A stretch of 32,066 nt of DNA from an uncultured Mycoplasmatota bacterium. Lineage in GTDB: Bacteria; Bacillota_I; Bacilli_A; RF39; UBA660. Positions 1-6,713 of this stretch are shown piece after piece (position 1 is the first letter of the stretch; the number at the start of each line of letters is the position of its first letter). Both the position numbers and the translations under genes were made by a program. The stretch spans positions 1-32,066 of the forward strand of contig CAMBYP010000009.1 of assembly GCA_945872435.1 (NCBI GenBank), read 5' to 3'. Below the pieces are notes generated by a model. That model did no database searches. It had not been told where the DNA came from and saw only the letters and a list, made by a program, of their open reading frames with translations.

Positions 1-125
1 GATTTATAATTTTGTATTAAATTGCAATAATGATTTATTATTGATTTGTAATTTAGAAATCTTTAGCAAGGTATGTATATATTATTTTTGAAACATAACC
101 ATAGCCAATTTTTTTTAGATATCAA

Positions 126-154
126 TTGCTTAAAAATAAAAAACATGTTAAAAT
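126..154 (+). promoter_or_regulatory. sigma-A-like promoter for ireB-ruvX operon
   Basis: TTGCTT, a 17-nt spacer and TAAAAT lie just upstream of the ireB ribosome binding site. Positions 1-125 upstream are very AT-rich and show no gene or convincing hairpin. Confidence 0.5.
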
Positions 155-182
155 AAGATTGTATTCATAGGTAGGTGAGATG

Positions 183-431
183 ATGACGGAAGAAACAAAA
201 GTATATAATATTGAAGATATTCAAGAAGGTATGATTGGTGAATGCATTACAAATGTGATTGATATTTTAGAAGAACGTGGGTATGATGCAATGACACAAT
301 TAGTTGGGTATCTTATGAGTGGGGATCCTGGTTATATTACAAGCCATAAGGAAGCACGTAATATGATTATGCGATATGATCGTTCTAAGATATTAGAATT
401 TTTAATTCATCATTATATGAAGCATCAATGA
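183..431 (+). CDS. ireB: IreB family regulatory phosphoprotein (UPF0297, YrzL)
   Basis: Small cytosolic protein of about 82 residues with the family core EETKVYNIEDIQ near the start and the GYxxxxQLVGYLMSGDPGYI region in the middle. In Enterococcus, IreB is phosphorylated by the Ser/Thr kinase IreK and modulates cell-wall stress and cephalosporin tolerance; that role here is inferred. Two ATGs are adjacent (180 and 183). The second is better spaced from GTAGGTGAG, though either is possible. The stop overlaps the ruvX start as ATGA, so translation is coupled. The ireB-ruvX-DUF1292 order is the same as yrzL-yrrK-yrzB in Bacillus. Confidence 0.93.
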   Translation: MTEETKVYNIEDIQEGMIGECITNVIDILEERGYDAMTQLVGYLMSGDPGYITSHKEARNMIMRYDRSKILEFLIHHYMKHQ

Positions 432-850
432 GAATATTAGGCTTAGATTTAGGTACTAGAACTTTGGGATTATCTATTTCAGATGAAACCAAAACAATTG
501 CGACACCTCTTTATACAATTCGTTATGAAGAAGGAAACTATCAATATTTAATTGATGAATTAAAAAAAGTATTAGATGAATTTCCCATTGAAAGTTTTGT
601 TTTAGGATTACCTAAAAATATGGATAATAGTATGGGAGAACATGCAATGATGTCAGTAGAATTTAAAAAACTTTTAGAAGATAAATTGAAGTTGCCTGTT
701 TTCTTACAAGATGAAAGACTTACAACAGTAGAAGCAACCAACTATATGGTAAAATTTGATATATCTAGAAAAAAAAGAAAGAAGAAAATAGATAGTTTAG
801 CAGCCAATATTATTTTGCAAACTTATCTAGATAAAGGGAGGAAATCATGA
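428..850 (+). CDS. ruvX: Holliday junction resolvase-like RuvX/YqgF
   Basis: RNase H-fold protein of 140 aa, the normal length for the family. Visible motifs are the N-terminal LGLDLGTRTLGLSISD, containing the first catalytic Asp; LPKNMDNSMGEHA; LQDERLTTVEA, with the conserved Glu; and a C-terminal DSLAANIILQTYL, with the last catalytic Asp. The family is implicated in processing of pre-16S rRNA 5' ends and in DNA resolution. It starts with an ATGA overlap on ireB and ends with an ATGA overlap on the DUF1292 gene, so the three genes form a tight operon. Confidence 0.95.
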   Translation: MRILGLDLGTRTLGLSISDETKTIATPLYTIRYEEGNYQYLIDELKKVLDEFPIESFVLGLPKNMDNSMGEHAMMSVEFKKLLEDKLKLPVFLQDERLTTVEATNYMVKFDISRKKRKKKIDSLAANIILQTYLDKGRKS

Positions 851-1155
851 TGCAAGAAGAAACAATGACATTTAAAGTGAAAGATCAAAATGGTAAAGAA
901 GTAGAATGTGAAGTATTATTTACATTCGAAAGTGAAGAAACAAAAAAGAATTATATGGTATATACAGATAATACTGTAGATGAAGAAGGCAATACCCAAG
1001 TATATGCTTCTATTTATACTCCAAATTCAAAAACAACAATGTTAGAACCAATCGAAACAGAAAAGGAATGGAAAATTATTCAAACAATTTTAGATGAATT
1101 ACAAGCATCGGCAAAAGAACAAGCTGAAGATAATGAAGGAAACGAGCCTAAATAA
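847..1155 (+). CDS. DUF1292 family protein (YrzB-like)
   Basis: Acidic 102-aa protein with the DUF1292 pattern: a beta-rich start (TFKVKDQNGKEVECEVLFTFES), KNYMVYTDN in the middle, and an ending in which KEWKIIQTILDEL precedes an acidic tail. Its molecular function is unknown. Synteny with Bacillus yrzB, immediately after ruvX, supports the call. GGGAGG lies 5 nt before the first of two adjacent ATGs (847, 850). The stop codon sits inside the loop of a hairpin terminator. Confidence 0.88.
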   Translation: MMQEETMTFKVKDQNGKEVECEVLFTFESEETKKNYMVYTDNTVDEEGNTQVYASIYTPNSKTTMLEPIETEKEWKIIQTILDELQASAKEQAEDNEGNEPK

Positions 1156-1165
1156 GCTCGTTTTT
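1141..1165 (+). terminator. hairpin terminator overlapping the DUF1292 stop codon
   Basis: AACGAGC pairs with GCTCGTT around an 8-nt loop and is followed by T residues. The loop holds the TAA stop. The hairpin ends only 8 nt before the mltG ATG, so mltG must depend on readthrough. Confidence 0.75.
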
Positions 1166-1172
1166 GGTGTGT

Positions 1173-2255
1173 ATGAAAAAAAGACGTAGATTAAAAAAGA
1201 AACCAGTAATTATATTAATTGTTTGTATTTTACTTATTATTTTGTCTATTTGGTTTATGACATTATTTGGTGCTGTTTCGAATCATTCAAATCCTGTTAC
1301 TTTAAATGTTACGAAGGGACAGAATTATTATTCTATTGCTCCTATTTTGAAAGAAAAAGGATTAATTCGTTCTGAGTTTGCATATAAATTATACTTACGT
1401 ATTAAAAATCTTTCTCCTTTAAAAGAAGGAAATTATAATTTAAATCAGAATATGTCTTTAAAAGAATTACTTCAAAGTTTATCAGGAAATGAAAAATTTA
1501 ATACTGGTGAAATTATTATTACATTTCCTGAAGGTAAAAATATGAAACAAATTGCAACTATTATTGCAAAAAATACTGTTCATACAGAAGAAGATGTTTA
1601 TAATTTATTACAGGATGAAGCATATTTAAATTCATTAATAGAAAAATATTGGTTTATTACTGAAGAAGTTAAAAATCCTAATATTTATTATTCATTAGAA
1701 GGATATTTATTACCTGATACATATCGTTTTACAAATGAAAATGTAGAATTAAAAACATTGTTTGAAAAGATGTTAAATGCAATGGAACAAAAATTAAAAC
1801 CATATCAATCTCAGATTGAATCAAGTACTTATTCTTTTCATCAAATTTTAACGATTGCTTCTATGGCAGAATTAGAAGCTAGTACAACAAGTGATCGTAG
1901 TATGGTAGCAAGAGTATTTTACAATCGTCTTACGAGTAATATGCCACTAGGTAGTGATGTTACTACTTATTATGGGGCAAAAATTGATATCGGAGAAAGA
2001 GATTTATATATGTCTGAAATTATGGCTGATAATGCATATAATACACGCAGTGCATCTTCAAGTGGTAAATTACCAATAGGACCAATTTGTAATCCGGGAA
2101 TTGCCACAATTGTTGCGTCTATTAATCCTGAAGATAATAATTATTATTATTTTGTTGCTGATAAGAATAAAAAAGTTTATTTTAATCAAACGAGTGCTGG
2201 TCACGATGCAACGATTGCAAAATTGAAAAAACAAGGGTTGTGGTTTACATGGTGA
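1173..2255 (+). CDS. mltG: endolytic murein transglycosylase MltG (YceG-like)
   Basis: Membrane-anchored enzyme that cleaves nascent glycan strands and sets peptidoglycan strand length. A basic N-terminus (MKKRRRLKKK) precedes one transmembrane helix (residues about 10-33), followed by a LysM-like region and the YceG catalytic domain. ASMAELEAS aligns with the catalytic-Glu motif (ASIVEKE in relatives), followed by RVFYNRL, the GSDVTTYYG block and a C-terminal GPICNPGIATIVASINP. The length of 360 aa is normal. The ORF track starts at TTG 1164, but ATG 1173 begins the typical basic tail, so I prefer it; no strong Shine-Dalgarno is visible, only GGTG. It ends overlapping trmR. The gene order matches Bacillus yrrL-yrrM. 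Confidence 0.93.
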   Translation: MKKRRRLKKKPVIILIVCILLIILSIWFMTLFGAVSNHSNPVTLNVTKGQNYYSIAPILKEKGLIRSEFAYKLYLRIKNLSPLKEGNYNLNQNMSLKELLQSLSGNEKFNTGEIIITFPEGKNMKQIATIIAKNTVHTEEDVYNLLQDEAYLNSLIEKYWFITEEVKNPNIYYSLEGYLLPDTYRFTNENVELKTLFEKMLNAMEQKLKPYQSQIESSTYSFHQILTIASMAELEASTTSDRSMVARVFYNRLTSNMPLGSDVTTYYGAKIDIGERDLYMSEIMADNAYNTRSASSSGKLPIGPICNPGIATIVASINPEDNNYYYFVADKNKKVYFNQTSAGHDATIAKLKKQGLWFTW

Positions 2256-2827
2256 TAGAAGATTTAGAAAAATATGCAAAAGAATTTCATATACCTATTA
2301 TGGAAAAAGATGGAATTGAATTTTTAACAAGTTATATAAAAGAACATAATCATATTCAAAATATTTTAGAAATTGGATGTGCTATAGGATATTCAGCAAT
2401 TAAAATGGCGCTTGTGCGTGATAATATTCATATTACAACAATAGAACGTGACCAAGAACGTTATTTAAAGGCTGTTGAAAATGTAAAAGCTTTTCATTTA
2501 GAAGATAGAATTACAATTTTGTTTAAAGACGCCTTTGATGTCATTGTAAATGAAAATTATGATTTAATTTTTATTGATGCTGCTAAAAGTCAATATATTA
2601 AATTTTTTGAAAAATTTACTCCATATTTAAATAAAGACGGAGTTGTCTTTTCTGATAATTTATATTTTCATGGATATACGAAACAAAAAACAAGAATCGA
2701 AAGTAAAAATTTAAGACAGTTAGTTCAAAAACTTAGAAAATATATTGTATATTTAGAGGAAAATAAAAATTATGTCACAGAATTTTATAATATAGGTGAT
2801 GGAATCGCAATTACAAAGAGACGATGA
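2249..2827 (+). CDS. trmR: tRNA 5-hydroxyuridine methyltransferase TrmR (YrrM, class I SAM)
   Basis: Class I SAM-dependent O-methyltransferase of about 192 aa. Motif I is ILEIGCAIGYSAIKMA (about residues 38-53), the acidic end of the second strand is ITTIERD, and LIFIDAAKSQYIKFFE is the metal/substrate loop typical of the COMT-like family. In B. subtilis, YrrM/TrmR methylates ho5U34 to mo5U34 in tRNA. The same pathway's hydroxylase genes (trhP1, trhP2) follow here, which strongly supports this call. ATG 2249 is preferred over GTG 2240 because AAGGG lies 11 nt upstream of the former and is jammed against the latter. It overlaps mltG by 7 nt. Confidence 0.9.
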   Translation: MVIEDLEKYAKEFHIPIMEKDGIEFLTSYIKEHNHIQNILEIGCAIGYSAIKMALVRDNIHITTIERDQERYLKAVENVKAFHLEDRITILFKDAFDVIVNENYDLIFIDAAKSQYIKFFEKFTPYLNKDGVVFSDNLYFHGYTKQKTRIESKNLRQLVQKLRKYIVYLEENKNYVTEFYNIGDGIAITKRR

Positions 2828-2840
2828 TGTCTCTTTTTTT
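2815..2840 (+). terminator. intrinsic terminator after trmR
   Basis: AAAGAGAC pairs with GTCTCTTT around a 6-nt loop and runs into seven T residues. The hairpin contains the trmR stop codon. Confidence 0.88.
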
Positions 2841-2867
2841 GACAAATAATGAAAAAAATGGTATTCT
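2839..2867 (+). promoter_or_regulatory. promoter of the transglycosylase-like gene, fused to the terminator tail
   Basis: TTGACA, exactly 17 nt, then TATTCT. The first two T's of the -35 box are the last T's of the preceding terminator. Confidence 0.75.
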
Positions 2868-2926
2868 AATACCCAATCAAAAGGGGAAATACAAATGAGT
2901 AAAAATATGTTAAAAGCAAAGATGTT

Positions 2927-3961
2927 ATGCACTATTTTATGAGTATGTCATTAATGGGAGCCAATGTTTTTCAATCATTTGAAACAAGTGGAAACGGAGA
3001 TATTAGCCCTGAAAAAATAAAAGAAATGGAATTAAATCATCAATTAGATTGTTTAAATACTAGTATTTTGAATCAATATATTCAGTCATTAGCATTGGAA
3101 TTAGAAATTGATGAACAAGAAGCAATTTCTTATATCTATCAAAACGTTGAAAAATTATCTATTTCAGAAACGATAGGCCAAGATATATATTCTTTATTAT
3201 GTCAGTATAAATTTCAAAATACACCATTACCAGAAAATTGTGGAACAAACTGGTCTGTTTCTGAATATCAAGAATATTTAAATTCAGAGCAAGGACAAAA
3301 ACAACAACAGATTTGTCGTGAATATGGCATGGATCCGCATCTTTTATTTGCACTAGAAAAAGTAGAATCTGGTTTAAATCATGAAAGTCATATTGGTACT
3401 TATGATGTAAATGGAAAGTATTTATATGTTGTAGGTATTACACAACAGGAACGTACAAATTTTTATTCTAGTAATGCTTCACAAGAAGAAATTGAAAGCA
3501 AACAAAATCGTACATGCTATAATTATGCTACACATCAAGTGGATAGTATTCCAATGCAAGAATGGTTATTGGATGATTTTGAAATGAATGTTCGTTTGGG
3601 AACTATGGGATTAACTAATGCGTTAATTACATCTAATTATGACGTTTCATATGCTTTGGATATTTATAATAAAGGAAAAGCAGGAGCAGATAATTTTCGC
3701 ACTGCTGAAATTGTTTCAGGAAACCCTAATTATGTAGAAGCAGTTATGAAAAATATTGTAGTACCATATCTTTCGTTTCAAATCAGTGAAGAAGAAATGA
3801 TAGTAATTGATATTACAACTGGAAGAAAATACTCTTGCCATATATCAAAACAGCAAAAAGAAATGCAAGATATATTAAATACTTTTGTTTCAATCAAGCA
3901 GCAAATTGAAAACTTAGAAATAAATCAGAAACAAGAGAAAAGTCTAAAATTAACAAGATAG
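2927..3961 (+). CDS. lytic transglycosylase-like protein, signal peptide apparently out of frame
   Basis: The C-terminal half looks like a lysozyme-fold transglycosylase. YGMDPHLLFALEKVESGLNH carries the Glu-Ser pair at residues 147-148 expected at the active site. VVGITQQ fits the GLMQ-like strand, and ALDIYNKGKAG resembles the AYNAG block. The N-terminal 100 residues are helical and unrecognised. The strong Shine-Dalgarno (AAAAGGGG) and ATG at 2895 open a different frame that stops after 15 codons (MSKNMLKAKMLC...). One more T in the TTTT run at 2935-2938 would join it to this ORF as a textbook signal peptide. ATG 2927 itself has no ribosome binding site. It is therefore either a secreted enzyme with a frameshift (mutation, phase switch or sequence error) or a gene with an unusual start. 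It is an insertion relative to the Bacillus yrrM-yrrN order. Confidence 0.72.
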   Translation: MHYFMSMSLMGANVFQSFETSGNGDISPEKIKEMELNHQLDCLNTSILNQYIQSLALELEIDEQEAISYIYQNVEKLSISETIGQDIYSLLCQYKFQNTPLPENCGTNWSVSEYQEYLNSEQGQKQQQICREYGMDPHLLFALEKVESGLNHESHIGTYDVNGKYLYVVGITQQERTNFYSSNASQEEIESKQNRTCYNYATHQVDSIPMQEWLLDDFEMNVRLGTMGLTNALITSNYDVSYALDIYNKGKAGADNFRTAEIVSGNPNYVEAVMKNIVVPYLSFQISEEEMIVIDITTGRKYSCHISKQQKEMQDILNTFVSIKQQIENLEINQKQEKSLKLTR

Positions 3962-3979
3962 AATTTCTCTTTTTTTTTA
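3933..3979 (+). terminator. possible weak terminator after the transglycosylase-like gene
   Basis: AAGAGAAA pairs with TTTCTCTT across a long loop of about 23 nt, then a run of T's follows. The long loop makes it weaker than its neighbours. Confidence 0.5.
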
Positions 3980-3983
3980 TTTT

Positions 3984-3992
3984 TGATATAAT
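3984..3992 (+). promoter_or_regulatory. extended -10 promoter for trhP1-trhP2
   Basis: TGATATAAT (TGn plus a consensus -10) lies 19 nt before the trhP1 ATG. The -35 position (TTTCTC) is poor. Confidence 0.55.
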
Positions 3993-4010
3993 AAGAAAGT
4001 TGGTGATAGA

Positions 4011-4886
4011 ATGAAAAAATTAGTAGTTCCTCGTTGTTTAGAGGGTGTTGAGGATGAATTATTTTTTGCTGATGCATTTTTATTTGGAGTAAAAGATTTA
4101 TCAGTACAATTTGAAAATACATATCCTATAGAAAAGTTAAAAGAAGTTAGTTCTTTTTTGCATCAACATGGTAAAAAAATATTTGTATCTTGTAATAAAA
4201 ATTATGATAAAAATGATTTAAAAAAACTAGATGATTGTTTAAAAGAAATAGAAGCTTGTTTTATTGATGGTGTGTTATTTTATGATTTAGCTGTATTAGA
4301 ATTAGTAAAGACAAAATATCCTAATATTTTATTAGTATGGAATCAAGAACATATGACTACAAATTATTTTAGTGCACAGTTTTATAAGGAACAAGGTGTG
4401 AAAGGAATTTCTATTTCTACTAATTTAACTTTAGAAGAAATAGAAACATTAAAAAAACAGACTACAATGTTTTGTATCACACCAATTTTTGGATATTATC
4501 CTATGTTTGAAAGTAAGAGACATTTAGTAACGAATTATTTAGATACGTTTTCATTAAAAACAGATTGCGGTCATTATAAAATTGAAAAAGAAGGAAAGAA
4601 ATATCCAATTGTCGAACATAAAAATGGAACAACAGTATATACAAGTGTTCCATTAAATGGAATTTCTGAAATAAAAAGGTTGGTAAACATGAATATGGAT
4701 TATTGTATGTTGAATGAAAGATTCTTTCATCATAATTTATTTGTACAGGTATTGAAAGCATATGATAGTTATTTAAAATATGAAGATGATGCAGAAATTA
4801 CTAAATTAAATCAATTATTAGAAGGAAAATATGATTTAGGATTTTTATATAAAAAGACAGTTTATAGGGTGAAGAAGAATGGATAG
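4011..4886 (+). CDS. trhP1: U32-family tRNA uridine hydroxylase subunit TrhP1 (YrrN-like)
   Basis: Divergent 291-aa member of the peptidase U32 family, which despite its name includes prephenate-dependent tRNA U34 hydroxylases. A TIM-barrel-like N-terminal part is suggested by repeated beta-alpha units (KKIFVSCNKNYD, GVLFYDLAVLEL, LLVWNQEHM, KGISISTNLTLEEI). The classical U32 cysteine signature is absent, as expected for the smaller partner. It lies directly upstream of, and overlaps by 8 nt, the full U32 protein trhP2, and follows trmR as in B. subtilis yrrM-yrrN-yrrO. Together they should make 5-hydroxyuridine, then mo5U, at tRNA position 34. The family call is from motifs; the subunit assignment rests on context. 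Confidence 0.83.
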   Translation: MKKLVVPRCLEGVEDELFFADAFLFGVKDLSVQFENTYPIEKLKEVSSFLHQHGKKIFVSCNKNYDKNDLKKLDDCLKEIEACFIDGVLFYDLAVLELVKTKYPNILLVWNQEHMTTNYFSAQFYKEQGVKGISISTNLTLEEIETLKKQTTMFCITPIFGYYPMFESKRHLVTNYLDTFSLKTDCGHYKIEKEGKKYPIVEHKNGTTVYTSVPLNGISEIKRLVNMNMDYCMLNERFFHHNLFVQVLKAYDSYLKYEDDAEITKLNQLLEGKYDLGFLYKKTVYRVKKNG

Positions 4887-6081
4887 AAAAGTAGAATTAT
4901 TAGCGCCTGCAGGTTCTTTAGAAAGTTTGAAATGGGCAATTATGTATGGTGCAGATGCTGTATATGTTGGGGGGCCTGGATTTGGTCTTCGTGCCAATGC
5001 AACCAACTTTACAATAGAAGAGTTAAAAGAAGGTGTAGAATTTGTACATCAATATCATAAAAAGATTTATGTTACCGTTAATATTGTTATGCATAATGAA
5101 GAAATAGATGCTTTAGACGAGTATTTAAAACAATTGGAAGCTTGTCAAGTAGATGCAATTATTGTAAGTGACCCGGCAATTATTCATTATGCAAAAGAAC
5201 ATACTTCATTAGAACTTCATGTTTCTACACAACAATCTACTCTAAATTATTTAGGTGCTAAGTACTTAAAACAAATTGGGGCAAGCCGTGTCGTGTTGGC
5301 AAGGGAAGCATCGAAGGAAGATATAAAAGATATTATGAATCATGTTGATATTGAAATTGAAACATTTATTCATGGTGCAATGTGTGCTTCTTTTAGTGGT
5401 CGTTGTGTACTTTCTAATTATTTAACTGCTCGTGATTCAAATCGTGGAGGTTGTAGTCAAATTTGTCGCTGGGATTTTGATTTATTGGAAAATGATGATT
5501 TAAAACGAGGTGAAAAACCTTTTACATTTTGTACAAAAGATTTATCAATGATAACAAAAATTCCAGAAATGATAGAGATGGGAATTGATTCTTTTAAAAT
5601 AGAGGGAAGAATGCGTTCTATTTATTATATTGCCACTGTTGTTAGTACTTATCGTAATATCATTGATGCTTACTATGAACAAACATTAACAGAAAAGATG
5701 ATAAATGATGCCAAAAAAGTATTAGATGCAGTTGCAAATAGAGAAAGTACTGTACAATTTTTTGATGGATATTATGGTAAAGATTGTCAATATTATAATG
5801 GTAGGATGGAACTTTCTAATCAAGATTTTTTAGGAATTGTACTTGAGTATGATTCTAAGTTAAAAAAAGCAAAAATAGAACAACGCAATTATTTTAAAGT
5901 GAACGATACTGTAGAATTTTTTGGGCCAAATCATTTTGTCAACATTTTGAAAATAAAACATATATATGATGAAGAGGGAAATCCATTAGAAATCGTAAAT
6001 CATCCACGTCAAATTGTATGGATTGATGTTGAAACAACACTACATGTAAATGATTTGATGAGAATGAAAAAAAGAGATTGA
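4879..6081 (+). CDS. trhP2: U32-family tRNA uridine hydroxylase TrhP2 (YrrO-like)
   Basis: Canonical U32 protein of 400 aa. It begins with VELLAPAGSLESLKWAIMYGADAVYVGG and carries the family signature ETFIHGAMCASFSGRCVLSNY, with Cys at about 169, 176, 192 and 196. These match the four cysteines proposed to hold an iron-sulfur cluster in hydroxylases of this family. FCTKDLSMITKIPEMIEMGIDSFKIEGRMRS is also typical. It acts with TrhP1 in prephenate-dependent hydroxylation of tRNA U34. Protease activity is unlikely. Its stop codon overlaps the -35 box of the greA promoter. Confidence 0.92.
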   Translation: MDRKVELLAPAGSLESLKWAIMYGADAVYVGGPGFGLRANATNFTIEELKEGVEFVHQYHKKIYVTVNIVMHNEEIDALDEYLKQLEACQVDAIIVSDPAIIHYAKEHTSLELHVSTQQSTLNYLGAKYLKQIGASRVVLAREASKEDIKDIMNHVDIEIETFIHGAMCASFSGRCVLSNYLTARDSNRGGCSQICRWDFDLLENDDLKRGEKPFTFCTKDLSMITKIPEMIEMGIDSFKIEGRMRSIYYIATVVSTYRNIIDAYYEQTLTEKMINDAKKVLDAVANRESTVQFFDGYYGKDCQYYNGRMELSNQDFLGIVLEYDSKLKKAKIEQRNYFKVNDTVEFFGPNHFVNILKIKHIYDEEGNPLEIVNHPRQIVWIDVETTLHVNDLMRMKKRD

Positions 6082-6106
6082 CAAATTACTTTTATTGTAG
6101 TATTAT
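6078..6106 (+). promoter_or_regulatory. greA promoter overlapping the trhP2 stop codon
   Basis: Perfect TTGACA, 17 nt, TATTAT. The TGA of trhP2 is part of the -35 box. Confidence 0.8.
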
Positions 6107-6144
6107 TTTGTAGATTTCATAGAAAGATGAACAGAGGTGAAAGT

Positions 6145-6618
6145 ATGCAATCAAATACAAAAGAAATTTATTTAACCGAAAATGGTTATGAAGAAATAAA
6201 AAAAGAATTAGATGATTTAAAACTTGTAAAACGTCCAGAAGTGATTCAAGCTTTAAAAGAAGCACGTGCTTTAGGTGATTTAAGTGAAAATGCAGAATAC
6301 GATGCAGCTCGTCAAGAACAAGCACAAGTAGAATCTAAAATTGCAGAATTAGAGATGATGTTAGAAAAAGCAACGATTGTAAAAAATACAAATAAAGATA
6401 CAATTGGAATTGGATCTACAGTAAAAATTTGTTATGTAGATGATGATGAAGAAGAGGAATATACAATCGTAGGAAGCAAAGAAGTTGATCCATTTGCTGG
6501 TAAAATTTCTAATGAAAGTCCAATTGCACAAGCAATTTTAAATCATAAAGTAAATGATATTGTTGATGTTGCAAGTCCAGCTGGAAGTTATCCAGTAAAG
6601 ATTTTAGAAATATGCTAA
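6145..6618 (+). CDS. greA: transcription elongation factor GreA
   Basis: 157-aa Gre factor that rescues backtracked RNA polymerase by stimulating transcript cleavage. The N-terminal antiparallel coiled coil (about residues 5-75) carries the tip motif LGDLSENAEYDAARQEQ, with the acidic residues (D, E) that coordinate Mg2+ in the polymerase secondary channel. The C-terminal FKBP-like globular domain has GSTVKI, EEEYTIVGSKEVDP and the typical ISNESPIAQAILNHKVND. ATG 6145 follows AGAGGTG at good spacing, so the ORF-track start at 6127 is too early; it lies upstream of the ribosome binding site. In Bacillus, greA also sits downstream of the yrrN-yrrO genes. Confidence 0.97.
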   Translation: MQSNTKEIYLTENGYEEIKKELDDLKLVKRPEVIQALKEARALGDLSENAEYDAARQEQAQVESKIAELEMMLEKATIVKNTNKDTIGIGSTVKICYVDDDEEEEYTIVGSKEVDPFAGKISNESPIAQAILNHKVNDIVDVASPAGSYPVKILEIC

Positions 6619-6646
6619 AATAAAAGTCAGAAAAGACTTTTATTTT
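6617..6646 (+). terminator. terminator after greA
   Basis: AAAATAAAAGTC pairs with GACTTTTATTTT around a 6-nt loop: a 12-bp stem whose 3' arm is T-rich. Confidence 0.78.
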
Positions 6647-6652
6647 CGTGTA

Positions 6653-6673
6653 TTTACTTGAAATACAAGTAAA
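6653..6673. promoter_or_regulatory. inverted repeat (candidate operator) at the tig promoter
   Basis: TTTACTTG and CAAGTAAA form a perfect 8-bp inverted repeat separated by AAATA, centred on the -35 element. It has no T-run after it, so it is more likely a protein site than a terminator. Confidence 0.4.
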
Positions 6674-6686
6674 ATTTCGTTATACT
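6658..6686 (+). promoter_or_regulatory. tig promoter
   Basis: TTGAAA, 17 nt, TATACT, followed by the strong ribosome binding site AAGGAAAGGTG. Confidence 0.72.
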
Positions 6687-6713
6687 ATTGGTTGTAAGGA
6701 AAGGTGTTAGAAA

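Noticed and set aside
1-125. Possible gene end or control element at the window's left edge
   Set aside because: AT-rich with no open frame, hairpin or recognisable motif.
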